In this document: piece after piece, positions 45,534 to 55,399 of the stretch | Numbering within the stretch: the stretch's first letter is position 1 | How the letters are laid out: each line of letters begins with the position of its first letter | DNA from: Niabella ginsenosidivorans | Lineage (GTDB): Bacteria; Bacteroidota; Bacteroidia; Chitinophagales; Chitinophagaceae | Length of the DNA stretch: 64,000 nucleotides | Direction: 5' to 3' | Assembly (NCBI RefSeq): GCF_001654455.1 | Contig: NZ_CP015772.1 | Span: 3,100,001 to 3,164,000 of the forward strand | The notes under the pieces: generated by a model | Database searches by the model: none | Seen by the model: the letters and a program-made list of their open reading frames with translations, nothing else | Told to the model about the DNA's origin: nothing | Translations under genes and position numbers: made by a program

Positions 45534-45642
45534 AACCAAATAAAATCATAAATTCCCGGTTCTTTATTCGTATTTAAACATACTGCCGGTGCTCATCAGG
45601 CATCAATGTTATGCTTCTGCACTATGATGAGGCACGGATGAT

Positions 45643-47796
45643 CTATATCCTGATCGATACCTGCACGCCTTCACTATGGTTTTCAAACTGCAGCAACAAC
45701 GTACCGGAAGTTGCATCCCATTGATCCCTCTTTGCTTCAATGGTCTTCCCGTTCAGGCTTAACTGAATTTTACTGGGTTTTCCCGGAAGGTGAATACGCA
45801 TGCTGTTACTGGTGTTTGAGGGGCTGCGCAAAAGAAAGCTATATGTTCTATTTTCATATTTTTCATCATATGCCCTTCCTGCAGCGGCTATTATTTTTGG
45901 CGGATCAGCCTGAACGGTTTTCAGATCATATAAAAAGGCCTGCTGCCCCGGCTTTACTTCTTTTGCAGGTAGTACGGGCAGCTCCGGATCCAGCAGATCA
46001 ACTACCGGGCCATTGATCATCAATGATGTGGTGTCTGCATTTTCATCCATTACCGCTCCAATAATATAAGGGCCTCTTTGCAGTAAAAAATTATTTTTAA
46101 ATACAAGCGGGCCTGCTTTTGCATAAACTCTATGGGCCTGTTCTGTTTGCTCCAGAAATTTACCATCTGCATTGCCCGTCAGCACTAATTCTTTCGGATC
46201 TTTTCTGTTTATACAGACCCATCCCTTACCTATCTTAATAAATTTTCCGTCATCAATAGTTGTAATGCCCATCTTGTTCAACAGATCCTCAGAGGGTGCA
46301 TGACAGGACTTCCCTTTTGTATTCCACCACTCCTGTATATTCTGAAACGGGTCATTATCCCTGCCATAGTACAGCAGAACCCCACCATTCTTTACCCATT
46401 TTGCCAGTGCTGTATGATAGCTTTCACTAAGCGGCTTCATATTGGCATAGCTCATTATTAAAACCTTAATGTTTTTGAGCGCATTGGCATTTGCCAGGTT
46501 TTCCATATGTACGGTTGCTACCGGCACCCCGCGTTTTACCAATGGCAGTGCCATGCCATAGAAGTTGGATAACTGCGGGTCTTCATAACCTGCATGCGTA
46601 GGAAACCGTTGAAACATCATCGAGTTCGATACCAGGATCCCGATACCCTGGGTACCGCTGACTTTACCGGCAGACGCGGGCATACTGTTTAACGCATTGA
46701 TCATTACCTGCATTTGTGTAGCATAGGCAGGAGATATGGGTTGTACCGCATCACTGTTCTCCAGCTTAAATTTGCCCAGGTAAATGCGGCTTGGCCAGGG
46801 CATTACCTCATAATCTGCAACCGTTGGATAAAGCAGCTGTGCCGTGAAAGTAGCTTCATAATTCCTTTTATAATCGTCCCAGGTACGCCGCGCATCTTCT
46901 ATAGGGTCAGTCAGCAAAAATATTTTTTTACCGGTGGGGGCTATCATAGAAACCATAGCCCCATATTCTAAAAAGGCATTCTCAAAAACACGTTCCTTTT
47001 TAATTCCGTTATAATAAACCGGTTCCCTGGAAGTGCCCGTCCAAATCTGTGCTATATACCCATCCACCTCTTTTATGGAAGCAAGGCTTGCTTCAGGGCT
47101 AACAATCTGCCATGAAGAATAATTGAGCAGTGAATGCGTAGGCACATAGCATTGCACCTCTTTTCCAATACTTCTACTATAGGATTTTGCATAAGCAAAA
47201 CATTCCTTTAAAGCATTGTAATAAAGATGATATTTCAGTTTTGATGAGCGATAAGTAGCTTCGGGCGATTCATGCTGTGGTCTCCATTCCGCTCCGTAAT
47301 ACTTTTTCCATTCTGTTTTGAACGCCTGGCTATATCCTGCCCTGGCCCAGAATTCGGGCTCCTCCAGGTAAATAGCGCCTGCACCGGCATCAATCGCTCT
47401 TTTAATATGCGTTTTTATGTACTGCAGATAATTTTCTGATGGTACAATATAGGGAACATCTTTTCCATGCCAGATGGTATCACCATTGCGCTGTACCTGC
47501 CCTTCATCAAAATGCGGTCTTCCATCAAACCGGCCTTTGAAATAATCCTTGTATTGTCCCCAGGCAATACCGGTCATAAAATGCACTTTATACCCTTTAT
47601 CCTGCCAGCTTTTCACCCGCTCTTCAAAATTTCCGCCGGCATCGTTGATACCATACACAATGGCTATATCAGAACGCACATCATAAGCAGCATCCCAGGC
47701 GTTCGCTATCTGGAAGGCGGTTTTTTCCTGGGCGCTCACTGTTGCAGAAGCAAGCAGGGAATACAGGCAGGCAGAAAGAAGGTTCTTTTTTATCAT
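45643..47796 (-). CDS. Exported glycosidase-like protein of unknown family
   Basis: A 717-residue protein with a clear signal peptide (~1-22). Residues ~25-360 read like a TIM-barrel glycosidase: VKSWQDKGYKVHFMTGIAWG, a long insertion, GAGAIYLEEPEFWARAGYS (E145, E146, E148 as possible catalytic acids), and GKEVQCYVPTHSLLNYSSW. Residues ~380-560 resemble the trimerisation-like Rossmann domain of beta-galactosidases (NIKVLIMSYANMKPLS, WVKNGGVLLYYGRD). The C-terminus is all beta. I cannot name a CAZy family. It lies 6 bases after GH183-B within the SusC2 operon, so it probably acts on the same polymer. Confidence 0.75.
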   Translation of the reverse strand: MIKKNLLSACLYSLLASATVSAQEKTAFQIANAWDAAYDVRSDIAIVYGINDAGGNFEERVKSWQDKGYKVHFMTGIAWGQYKDYFKGRFDGRPHFDEGQVQRNGDTIWHGKDVPYIVPSENYLQYIKTHIKRAIDAGAGAIYLEEPEFWARAGYSQAFKTEWKKYYGAEWRPQHESPEATYRSSKLKYHLYYNALKECFAYAKSYSRSIGKEVQCYVPTHSLLNYSSWQIVSPEASLASIKEVDGYIAQIWTGTSREPVYYNGIKKERVFENAFLEYGAMVSMIAPTGKKIFLLTDPIEDARRTWDDYKRNYEATFTAQLLYPTVADYEVMPWPSRIYLGKFKLENSDAVQPISPAYATQMQVMINALNSMPASAGKVSGTQGIGILVSNSMMFQRFPTHAGYEDPQLSNFYGMALPLVKRGVPVATVHMENLANANALKNIKVLIMSYANMKPLSESYHTALAKWVKNGGVLLYYGRDNDPFQNIQEWWNTKGKSCHAPSEDLLNKMGITTIDDGKFIKIGKGWVCINRKDPKELVLTGNADGKFLEQTEQAHRVYAKAGPLVFKNNFLLQRGPYIIGAVMDENADTTSLMINGPVVDLLDPELPVLPAKEVKPGQQAFLYDLKTVQADPPKIIAAAGRAYDEKYENRTYSFLLRSPSNTSNSMRIHLPGKPSKIQLSLNGKTIEAKRDQWDATSGTLLLQFENHSEGVQVSIRI

Positions 47797-47802
47797 GATA
47801 TT

Positions 47803-48945
47803 CTATTGATGCATCTGTAAGGTAGCTTTCATTAAAAAAACATTATACGGCCCCCATATTGACCGGGTATAAAAAAGGGAGGTTCCTTTTTCACTCAGCG
47901 GATGAATAAAGGGAGCATACCCGGGCAGTGAGTCCCGGACCGGGATCATCTTTGCCCGGCTCCAGGGCCCCTGTAAGGTTACCGCATCCCGGTATACAAG
48001 ACCGTTCCCTGAAAAATGGCGGGCAGGGTCCTGCCTGGCGTCATAGCTGTATAAAATGATCCAGCGCTGCAGCGTTTTATTAAAAATAAGCGAGGCTTCA
48101 CCAACAGGCGCCGGAATGACCGGCGTGGCACTGCTTTCCCGGCCCTGTACCCATCTGTGCAGAGTACCATTCCAGTACTCATACCGGTTATGGCGGGTAA
48201 TATCAGCTTCCCGGAAGCGCGCCAGATAGGCGGCGCTGCCACGCCCTGATAAGGAGCCAATCATATAGATCCAGTTATCTTTTTTTGCATAACAGATCTG
48301 TGAAAATCTGCTGTTGGAATCGAAAGTAACTCCGGTAACCCGCTCCCAGTTGCGCCCACCGTCATATGACCCGTACAGCGAAGAAAAATTGGTTAGCCAG
48401 CGGCCCCCGGGCGCATTCCATTTATAAATGTTCATATAATGGACAAAATCGCCATTGCCCGCATGTATGGCTGCCGTAGGAATAGAAGTTTGATATACCC
48501 GGGGATTGGCGTGTGCGCCGGCACAGATCTCCCGGGCCCGGCCGCTGTCATCAACTGCCATCTGATCTATTGTCATCCCATCTTCTAATAAAGTATCTGC
48601 CGAAAATCCCAACACGTTTGACCGCCAGTTGCTACCATTGCCACCGCCTTTGCCTGCCTGAAAACCGGCACCGTTGGTATCGCCAAAAAAAACGCCAAAT
48701 CTGCCTTTGCCCATTTCCCATACAATTCCCAGATCCGTGCCGGCAACATCAAAACGGACATCCGTTCTGTTAGGGTTGGGCAGGGTTTCGCCGGGTAGCG
48801 ACCCGCCGGTTACCCGTGCCAGGGGCCGGATATCCACCAGCTCTATTTCTCCGTCCGGTGGCTTGTGGCTCTGGGCTGCAACAGCACAACCAGCTGCAAT
48901 AAAAAGAAAGGTTAAAAAAGTGTGCGGTACTGATCGTTTCATCAT
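47803..48945 (-). CDS. DUF4185 protein, GH183-type endo-D-arabinanase candidate (copy B)
   Basis: A 380-residue exported protein from the ATG at 48945 (signal with AAGCAVAAQS; an ATG one codon later is equally good). The longer frame start at 49077 would overlap the DUF3823 gene. It shares with copy A the blocks NPNRTDVRFDVAGTDLGIVW, GVFFGDTNG, RSNVLGFSAD, IPTAAIHAGNGDFVHYMN and LQRWIILYSYD. The family, now GH183, contains endo-D-arabinanases. It belongs to the SusC2 operon and is followed by the 717-residue enzyme-like gene. Two paralogues in two operons suggest different chain positions or different cell compartments. Confidence 0.85.
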   Translation of the reverse strand: MMKRSVPHTFLTFLFIAAGCAVAAQSHKPPDGEIELVDIRPLARVTGGSLPGETLPNPNRTDVRFDVAGTDLGIVWEMGKGRFGVFFGDTNGAGFQAGKGGGNGSNWRSNVLGFSADTLLEDGMTIDQMAVDDSGRAREICAGAHANPRVYQTSIPTAAIHAGNGDFVHYMNIYKWNAPGGRWLTNFSSLYGSYDGGRNWERVTGVTFDSNSRFSQICYAKKDNWIYMIGSLSGRGSAAYLARFREADITRHNRYEYWNGTLHRWVQGRESSATPVIPAPVGEASLIFNKTLQRWIILYSYDARQDPARHFSGNGLVYRDAVTLQGPWSRAKMIPVRDSLPGYAPFIHPLSEKGTSLFYTRSIWGPYNVFLMKATLQMHQ

Positions 48946-49066
48946 AAATTTTGTTCCTGTAAAACATCCCATGGGTCGTGCATCAACCGATAGGATGCCG
49001 GTAAATGTTCCTGCTGACCATCTTTGACAGCACAGGCTGCAAAGATACTTTGTAATGGAAATGGCA

Positions 49067-49879
49067 TTAAGGCACATCTACCCTTATCGCTTCATTGTAA
49101 TTATGTCTTTGAATATTTTCAGTTGCATAATTGATCCGCGCTGCGGCCCGGATGAATACGGTTCTGCCGGAAGGGATCGTACCCTGTGTTGTAATAGTAA
49201 CCGGCTGCCCCAACAAGGCGTTGAATGCATCCCCCGAATATTCATTGATCGTTGTATACCGGTTATCCCACTCCCTGTACCCTACATAAGGCACCTCGCT
49301 TACAAATAACCGCACATCCGTAACGTTCAAAAAATCATCACTGTATCCTCCCATAGGCTCGATCTTGGCTTTAAAATCTGCAGGGCTTACTCCTCTTGTC
49401 ACAATCACCGTTGCGGTGATTTTACCGTCTTTTACCGTTGGTGTGCCTACCCATTTTAACTTCAGGAATGGCTGTACTTTAAATTCAACATCTGTTACTC
49501 CGCTTATTTCAAGGGTCTTCGATTCATCAGATAAGGTATCCCCGTTTGTATTTACTCTTACAATAGGAATAAAAGCTCCGTCTACCCTGACATTATAAGT
49601 ACCTTTAAAAATTTTTGTATTCTGAAAGACGCCCTCTTTCATGCAAAAGAAATCAAATGGCTCAGGCTTGGCGCTGCCTTTCCAGCTCAGCTCCAGCAAA
49701 CGCACCCGTGTTCCTTCACTTCCCTGGTCGGTTAAAACAGGCTCACCGGTGGCCACATCCACTACTTTTCCTTTTATCGTTTCGGCAGGTACGGAATAAT
49801 TATCTATTTTTTTACAGGACACGAACCATATACCTGTAAAAAATAAAAATAAATAAGCAAACTGTTTCATATTGATCAT
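49067..49879 (-). CDS. DUF3823-type lipoprotein of the Sus locus
   Basis: A 270-residue lipoprotein (signal then FVSCKKIDNY). It has an N-terminal carboxypeptidase-regulatory-like repeat (IKGKVVDVATGEPVLTDQG) and further beta domains, the architecture of DUF3823 proteins that follow SusD genes and bind glycans on the cell surface. The gap to SusD2 is 20 bases. Substrate is inferred to be that of the SusC2/SusD2 pair. Confidence 0.85.
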   Translation of the reverse strand: MINMKQFAYLFLFFTGIWFVSCKKIDNYSVPAETIKGKVVDVATGEPVLTDQGSEGTRVRLLELSWKGSAKPEPFDFFCMKEGVFQNTKIFKGTYNVRVDGAFIPIVRVNTNGDTLSDESKTLEISGVTDVEFKVQPFLKLKWVGTPTVKDGKITATVIVTRGVSPADFKAKIEPMGGYSDDFLNVTDVRLFVSEVPYVGYREWDNRYTTINEYSGDAFNALLGQPVTITTQGTIPSGRTVFIRAAARINYATENIQRHNYNEAIRVDVP

Positions 49880-49899
49880 ACTTTATTGCTAATAATAAG

Positions 49900-51966
49900 T
49901 TACCGTCCGGGTTGCTGATCTATAACAGGGCTTTTTGCCACTTCCCCCCCCGGAATAAGAAAATAATATTCCTGTTCTGTTATGCGGAATCTTTTCCGGG
50001 CTTCTTCAAAGCCTGCATCAAAGAAATATTTATTGGCAACGGAAGAATAAAACGGGTATAATCCCCTGTAGTAGGCTCCATCTGACTGGGTAAAACCGTT
50101 TAACCTGTCAGAATGCTGTGTACGCCACCGGCGAATGTCCCACAGGATCTTATTTTCAAAGGCTAATTCTTTACGACGCTCTTTGCGGATCAGCATTAAA
50201 CCGCTCTGGCCATCAACATCACCAGGCCCTGATAACGGATCAGCGCCTGCCCTTTCCCGGATATCCCTTATAGCCTCATAGGCTACCGGTAACAGATCGT
50301 GCCCGTCTACCGACGACTCTCCTGCCAGCGACAGTTCGGAGGCGGCTTCTGCTGCATTTAGTAATACCTCCGCATACCGCATCAGTATAAAAGACTGCTC
50401 AGACCTGCCTTCCAGAACAAGCTCCTGCGGCAGATCCGGATTGAGCCATTTGCGTACGGTAAACCCGGTAAAGGCAGCAGTCATATCAGAAGTACCAAAG
50501 GGGCCGCTTTTTCCACCACCGTTCATTTTTGTCCCATCCGGCAAGGTCACCACTTCATGAGTGGTACCATTCTGGGAAAGGAATAAGGATTTTTTTCCTG
50601 CAAAAGCTCCCTTTGCAGTATAGGCATCTACCTGGTTATAGGTTTGTGGCCCGCCAATGCTATAGTTGGTAGCCCCGTTTACCGTTCGCAGCGGGGCTAT
50701 TCCGCCAGCTACGCTTCCCGTAAAAATACCTCTGCGGATGTCGATCACTTCTCCTTTAAAAATATCCCCGGGCAGGATCACATTGGCTCTTAAACGCGGT
50801 TCAGCATTTGCAAAGATGTCTGTGATCTTATCAAATAAGATATACTTACCATTTGCATCCAGTACTTTAATGGTGCCATCGGGGTTTTTAGCGATCCCAT
50901 CAAATAACTCCACAAAATCGAGCGTTGGACAATTGCCTGCGGAGTAACCATTTCCCCCCATTAGCTGCCTGGGAATATTATAAGCATCATACCCATGCGC
51001 CAGATCGGGCCAGCTATAGTCCTTGGTATAAATATTTTCAGGGCTTGAAGCGTCAAAGAACATATCTACCATATTCTGGTATTGCGCTTCTTTATTATTA
51101 GCCGCCCAATTCTTTTTATAGAGGGAATATTTGCCTGAAACTATGATCTGCTCCGCGGCTTTAAATGCCTCTGTAAAATATTTTTTTGAGGCAGCAGCTG
51201 CAGTGCCCGGGTCAAAACCAATGACGCGCACTTTTGTTTTTTGCCCGAACCCGGTAGTTCTGTTATATTTTGCCACACTGCCTGCAAACAGCATGGCTTC
51301 GGATTTAAAGCCCAGCGCAACATACTTGTTTGAATAGCCTTTAACGGGGCTGGTTTCAGGAAGGTTCTCAACTGCCTTGTCAAAATCTGCAAGCACCTGG
51401 TTCCAGGTTTCTTCTTCTGTTGACCGGGGCACTTCCAATGCGGCAGCATCATTTTCAGGATACTGCAGTACCCTGGTTACAAGGGGCACCCCACCATACC
51501 GCTTTGCCAGGGCATAAAAGACCATGGCCCGTGCAAAATAGGCTTCTCCTATGTAATCATTATATTCTGCGTCGCTAAAATTCGCCTTATAGTTGGGAAG
51601 GTTTTCCAGCAGGGTATTGGCATCTCTCAGTAAATTAAAGGCACGGCCCCAATACGCCCCGTTACGTGCCCAGCCCTCTGAAGTCATGGCCTCGCCTGCA
51701 TCACGCCCTAAGGAAGACCCTTCATTGGTGCCCGGGGTTACCAGCCAGTCGTCAAAGAACTGCCGGGCGGGAGAATATTTAAAATCTTCAAAGGGCATCT
51801 GGCTGTACATACGGGACATATACAGCTTCATTGCATCGTTGTTGGCAAACAGATCCTGCTCCTGCACTATATTCTGAGGGGGTATGTCTAAAAACTTTTT
51901 GCAGGAAAAGAATGAAACGGCAACGCCGGCCATTGCTATGATCAAAAAAATAGATTTCGTTTTCAT
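49900..51966 (-). CDS. SusD/RagB family glycan-binding lipoprotein (pair 2)
   Basis: A 688-residue surface lipoprotein, longer than most SusD proteins. The lipobox is FFSCKKFLDIPPQN; the helical repeats and C-terminal RKERRKELAFENKILWDIRRW and FLIPGGEVAKSPVIDQ are family-typical. It binds oligosaccharides with SusC2, which ends 18 bases upstream. Confidence 0.95.
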   Translation of the reverse strand: MKTKSIFLIIAMAGVAVSFFSCKKFLDIPPQNIVQEQDLFANNDAMKLYMSRMYSQMPFEDFKYSPARQFFDDWLVTPGTNEGSSLGRDAGEAMTSEGWARNGAYWGRAFNLLRDANTLLENLPNYKANFSDAEYNDYIGEAYFARAMVFYALAKRYGGVPLVTRVLQYPENDAAALEVPRSTEEETWNQVLADFDKAVENLPETSPVKGYSNKYVALGFKSEAMLFAGSVAKYNRTTGFGQKTKVRVIGFDPGTAAAASKKYFTEAFKAAEQIIVSGKYSLYKKNWAANNKEAQYQNMVDMFFDASSPENIYTKDYSWPDLAHGYDAYNIPRQLMGGNGYSAGNCPTLDFVELFDGIAKNPDGTIKVLDANGKYILFDKITDIFANAEPRLRANVILPGDIFKGEVIDIRRGIFTGSVAGGIAPLRTVNGATNYSIGGPQTYNQVDAYTAKGAFAGKKSLFLSQNGTTHEVVTLPDGTKMNGGGKSGPFGTSDMTAAFTGFTVRKWLNPDLPQELVLEGRSEQSFILMRYAEVLLNAAEAASELSLAGESSVDGHDLLPVAYEAIRDIRERAGADPLSGPGDVDGQSGLMLIRKERRKELAFENKILWDIRRWRTQHSDRLNGFTQSDGAYYRGLYPFYSSVANKYFFDAGFEEARKRFRITEQEYYFLIPGGEVAKSPVIDQQPGR

Positions 51967-51984
51967 AACCGTTCTTTGTTCGTT

Positions 51985-54900
51985 TTAAAATGTAACGCTT
52001 ACTCCTAAAGAAACCGTTTTATTTAACGGATACAGGTAGCCCCAGGTATCATTGGGATGTTCCGGATCTATATATTTTACTTTTGTAAACGTAACCAGGT
52101 TATATGCATTTGCATAGATCCTGGCCCTGGAGATACCGATCCTTTTGACCATTCGCAGCGGGAGGGTATACCCCAGCTCTATACTTTTTAAACGGAGATA
52201 GGCACCGTTAACGGAGTTAAAAGAGGAGTTCACATCCGGCAGCGAACCGGTATAGGCATAATGACCGGGCACCCACTGGGTTGCCGGATCATAGGGGTCT
52301 GCCGCAGGATCTGCAGGATGCCAGCGATCCATGAACTGAACCATAGCTCCGGATTCACTATTTCCCCACAGCGGCTGATAGAGCTGCTCCAGGTATTGAA
52401 ATGTAGTTAATGCAGACCCCTGAAGCAGAAAATTCAAATCGAACCCTTTGTATGCCAGGTCCCCGATCAGACTGAAGTTCATTAAGGGTATATAGCCCAT
52501 GTTCATCCAGTTGGTAGGGCCGTACTGGAGCGGATGTACATCCTGGTCATTAATTTCGCCATCGCCGTTCCAGTCTTCATATTTATAATCGCCGGGCAGG
52601 GTTGCCCTCCCTGTATATACAGGGCTATTGTAAATATCGTCCCAGGATGCATACTGGCCATTGCCCTGCAATCCCCACCACGTGCCCTGGTACCGGTCAT
52701 TCTGGTTATTTCTCCAGTTGAGATAAGAGTTGCCAAAAGCACCGCTCTCAACATACAGCGTTTTAATACGGGTATAGGAAAGAATTCCCTTTAAGCCATA
52801 AGACAGTTCACCGATTGTGTTCCTGTGAGTGATTTCAAGATCAAATCCGGATGCCTGGTCGCTGTTTAAATTTTCCTGGGGTAGTCCTGCGCCAACAACA
52901 GTTGGTATGCCACCGTTGCGCTGTGCCAGCAACCCTTCTCTTCTCCGGTTAAAATAATCTACGGTAAAGCCTAATAAGCCTTTCCAGCCGGTAAAGTCTA
53001 CCCCAACATCAAATGTTTTTGCCGTAAACCAGGTAATATAGGGGTTTACTATTCCTACATTATTAGCACTGGCCACAAAATTGCCATCAAAAACATACCC
53101 GCCGGTAAAGTTCCTTGAGTCTGTGGCGGAAGGATACAGGTATCCGGGAAACCATTGATAGTTTGATGCATTATCATCTCCTGTAACACCATAGGAGGCT
53201 CTCAGCTTTAACTGATCTATAAATGAAAGCGCTGAATTGTTCTTAATGAATTTTTCCTCGGAAAGCCGCCATCCTACCGAAGCTCCGGGAAAGAACCCCC
53301 ATTGATATCCTTTTGCAAATTTTGATGATCCGTCATAGCGGAATAAAAATTCAGCAAGGTACCTGCCTGCATAGCCGTAATTAAACCGCCCGGCAAGGCC
53401 CATATTGGCATTGTTATAAAAGTCCTGAATATCATCATGAGTCCCTAAATACATATAACCAATCTGGCTGGATGAAACACCGGCAAAAAGATAAGGTAAC
53501 TGCAATGCAAGATCCCGTTGCGCCATAAAGTTATCGCCCTGTTTTTTTTGCGCCTCCCAAACCAGGGTTCCGTCTACCTGGTGCTGGTCAAACCGGTTGC
53601 TGTAACTCAATGCGGTCTGACTAAGAATCTGGGTGCGGTAAAACGCTTCCCGTGTGGTGCGGTTGGGAGATTGCCTTGTAAATGACTGATAGGTATCGCT
53701 AGCTTCATCATACCTGTATTGCTCATATTGCCTTTGATAAATAGTACGATTGGAATTATTATAATCGTAACTGAAGAGCGTTTTGATATTTAATCCCTTC
53801 ACACCGGGTATATCATATTGAAGACTTAATGAGGGTTGTACCCAATTGTTAACGATCTTCCTGAATCCGACAATATCCTTATCCATGAAGGAAATGGGGT
53901 TGTCTCCCTCTATTAAGCCCTGGTAGGGCTTTGTTGGATCATTATTTGCATAGGCAGGTATTTGCGGTCCCTGTCTCCAGAAAGAACGGATGATCCACCA
54001 CGCATCCTGATAGGGGCGGTTAATGGTTTCGCTTACCAGGTTCACTCCCGCATCAAGTGTAAGGTAATTGGTAATCTTTGCTGTAATACTGGTCCGCAGG
54101 TTATATTTAGTGTAGTTCAGATCGTCTGTCTGAAAAAAGCTGCCCTGGTACATATACCCTCCGCCCACATAATATTTAATTTTATCATTACCCCCCGTGG
54201 CGCTTAAGTTATGTTCCGTTTGCGGGGCAAACTTCGCAAATACAAGCGGATACCAGTCAGTGCTTTTTCTGGTACCATTTCTGTACTCTTCAAAAATGTC
54301 ATCACCAAAAACAGGCGTTCCGCCATTAATATTGTGCAGGGCTGCCTCGTTCCGCAATGTCATGTACTCATAAATATCTACTGTTTTAGGTAACCCTGAG
54401 GGGATCTGCCAGGTGTAGGTACCGTCATAGGATAGTGTGCTCTTATTGTTTGATCCTTTTTTTGTAGTTACCAAAACAACCCCATTGGCAGCCCGCACTC
54501 CGTATATAGCGGCTGAAGCATCTTTCAGCACAGATATATTTTCGATATCATTTGCATTCAGCCTTTGAAAATCGGTTGCGGTCCTTGGCACACCGTCTAT
54601 AACTACCAACGGTGTACCCAACCCCCTTATATCAAAAGCATTATTGAATGCTCCGGGTTCTGCCGACCGTTGTACCACCCTTACCCCTGCTATCTTACCG
54701 GTAAGCATGTTCTGCGGGTTTTCATTCTTTGTTGTAATGATTTCTTTGGAAGTAATGGAGGATACCGCACCTGTCAGTGTTGTTTTCTTTTGTGTACCAT
54801 ACCCTACCACCACAATTTCATCCATGGCATTTGCTTCTTCCTGCTCCAGGGTTACCGTAAGATGGAATTGATTCCCAACCGCCGCTTCTTTGGTTGCGTA

Positions 54901-55146
54901 CCCGATCGCCGAAAAAACAAGCACCACATTGCTTCCTGATACAGTAAGGCTGAACGCCCCGTTTTCATCCGTAATGGTACCTGTGGTACCTCCTTTTATC
55001 TGAACGCTTACGTTGGATAGCGGTGCGCTTTTTACATCCTGTACAACACCGGTTATTTTTTTGGGCTGATCTGTGTTCTGAGCAGACACATTTTTACAGC
55101 AAATGGCAAAACTATTAACCATTAACAGCAATAGTATATATTTCAT
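51985..55146 (-). CDS. SusC/RagA family TonB-dependent transporter (pair 2)
   Basis: A 1053-residue outer-membrane transporter with a signal (~1-22), a carboxypeptidase-regulatory-like domain (~32-105, ITGVVQDVKSAPLSNVSVQI), the plug starting MDEIVVVGYGTQKKTTLTG and containing DIRGLGTPLVVIDGVPR, then the barrel ending VSLGVSVTF. It leads SusC2-SusD2-DUF3823-GH183-B-717-residue protein. The protein differs greatly from SusC1, so the pairs probably take up different products. No CTTAAWCG-type operator lies upstream; another palindrome is present at 55343. Confidence 0.96.
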   Translation of the reverse strand: MKYILLLLMVNSFAICCKNVSAQNTDQPKKITGVVQDVKSAPLSNVSVQIKGGTTGTITDENGAFSLTVSGSNVVLVFSAIGYATKEAAVGNQFHLTVTLEQEEANAMDEIVVVGYGTQKKTTLTGAVSSITSKEIITTKNENPQNMLTGKIAGVRVVQRSAEPGAFNNAFDIRGLGTPLVVIDGVPRTATDFQRLNANDIENISVLKDASAAIYGVRAANGVVLVTTKKGSNNKSTLSYDGTYTWQIPSGLPKTVDIYEYMTLRNEAALHNINGGTPVFGDDIFEEYRNGTRKSTDWYPLVFAKFAPQTEHNLSATGGNDKIKYYVGGGYMYQGSFFQTDDLNYTKYNLRTSITAKITNYLTLDAGVNLVSETINRPYQDAWWIIRSFWRQGPQIPAYANNDPTKPYQGLIEGDNPISFMDKDIVGFRKIVNNWVQPSLSLQYDIPGVKGLNIKTLFSYDYNNSNRTIYQRQYEQYRYDEASDTYQSFTRQSPNRTTREAFYRTQILSQTALSYSNRFDQHQVDGTLVWEAQKKQGDNFMAQRDLALQLPYLFAGVSSSQIGYMYLGTHDDIQDFYNNANMGLAGRFNYGYAGRYLAEFLFRYDGSSKFAKGYQWGFFPGASVGWRLSEEKFIKNNSALSFIDQLKLRASYGVTGDDNASNYQWFPGYLYPSATDSRNFTGGYVFDGNFVASANNVGIVNPYITWFTAKTFDVGVDFTGWKGLLGFTVDYFNRRREGLLAQRNGGIPTVVGAGLPQENLNSDQASGFDLEITHRNTIGELSYGLKGILSYTRIKTLYVESGAFGNSYLNWRNNQNDRYQGTWWGLQGNGQYASWDDIYNSPVYTGRATLPGDYKYEDWNGDGEINDQDVHPLQYGPTNWMNMGYIPLMNFSLIGDLAYKGFDLNFLLQGSALTTFQYLEQLYQPLWGNSESGAMVQFMDRWHPADPAADPYDPATQWVPGHYAYTGSLPDVNSSFNSVNGAYLRLKSIELGYTLPLRMVKRIGISRARIYANAYNLVTFTKVKYIDPEHPNDTWGYLYPLNKTVSLGVSVTF

Positions 55147-55342
55147 AAAAGGGCTATTATTTTACTAACTAAAGAATATCAACTACTTCTTATTATTGAG
55201 CAAAATACCGATACGGGGCTATTACAGAATGCCTGCGACACAAGCACCAATTAGCAACTTCCAGCTACCGCCTATTACCACATCAAATAAAAAATCAGCA
55301 AGCGAAATTCAAAAATAGCAATTCAATCCAGGGTTTTATATG

Positions 55343-55356
55343 CAAAATCGTTTTTG
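55343..55356. promoter_or_regulatory. Possible operator for LacI regulator 2
   Basis: CAAAATCGTTTTTG is a near-palindrome around a central CG, unlike the CTTAA-type sites. It lies between SusC2 and LacI regulator 2, 197 bases before the SusC2 start. Only one copy was seen. Confidence 0.4.
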
Positions 55357-55399
55357 TGATTCTAAATTACAACAGTCAAAATTAATTAACAAAATTTTT

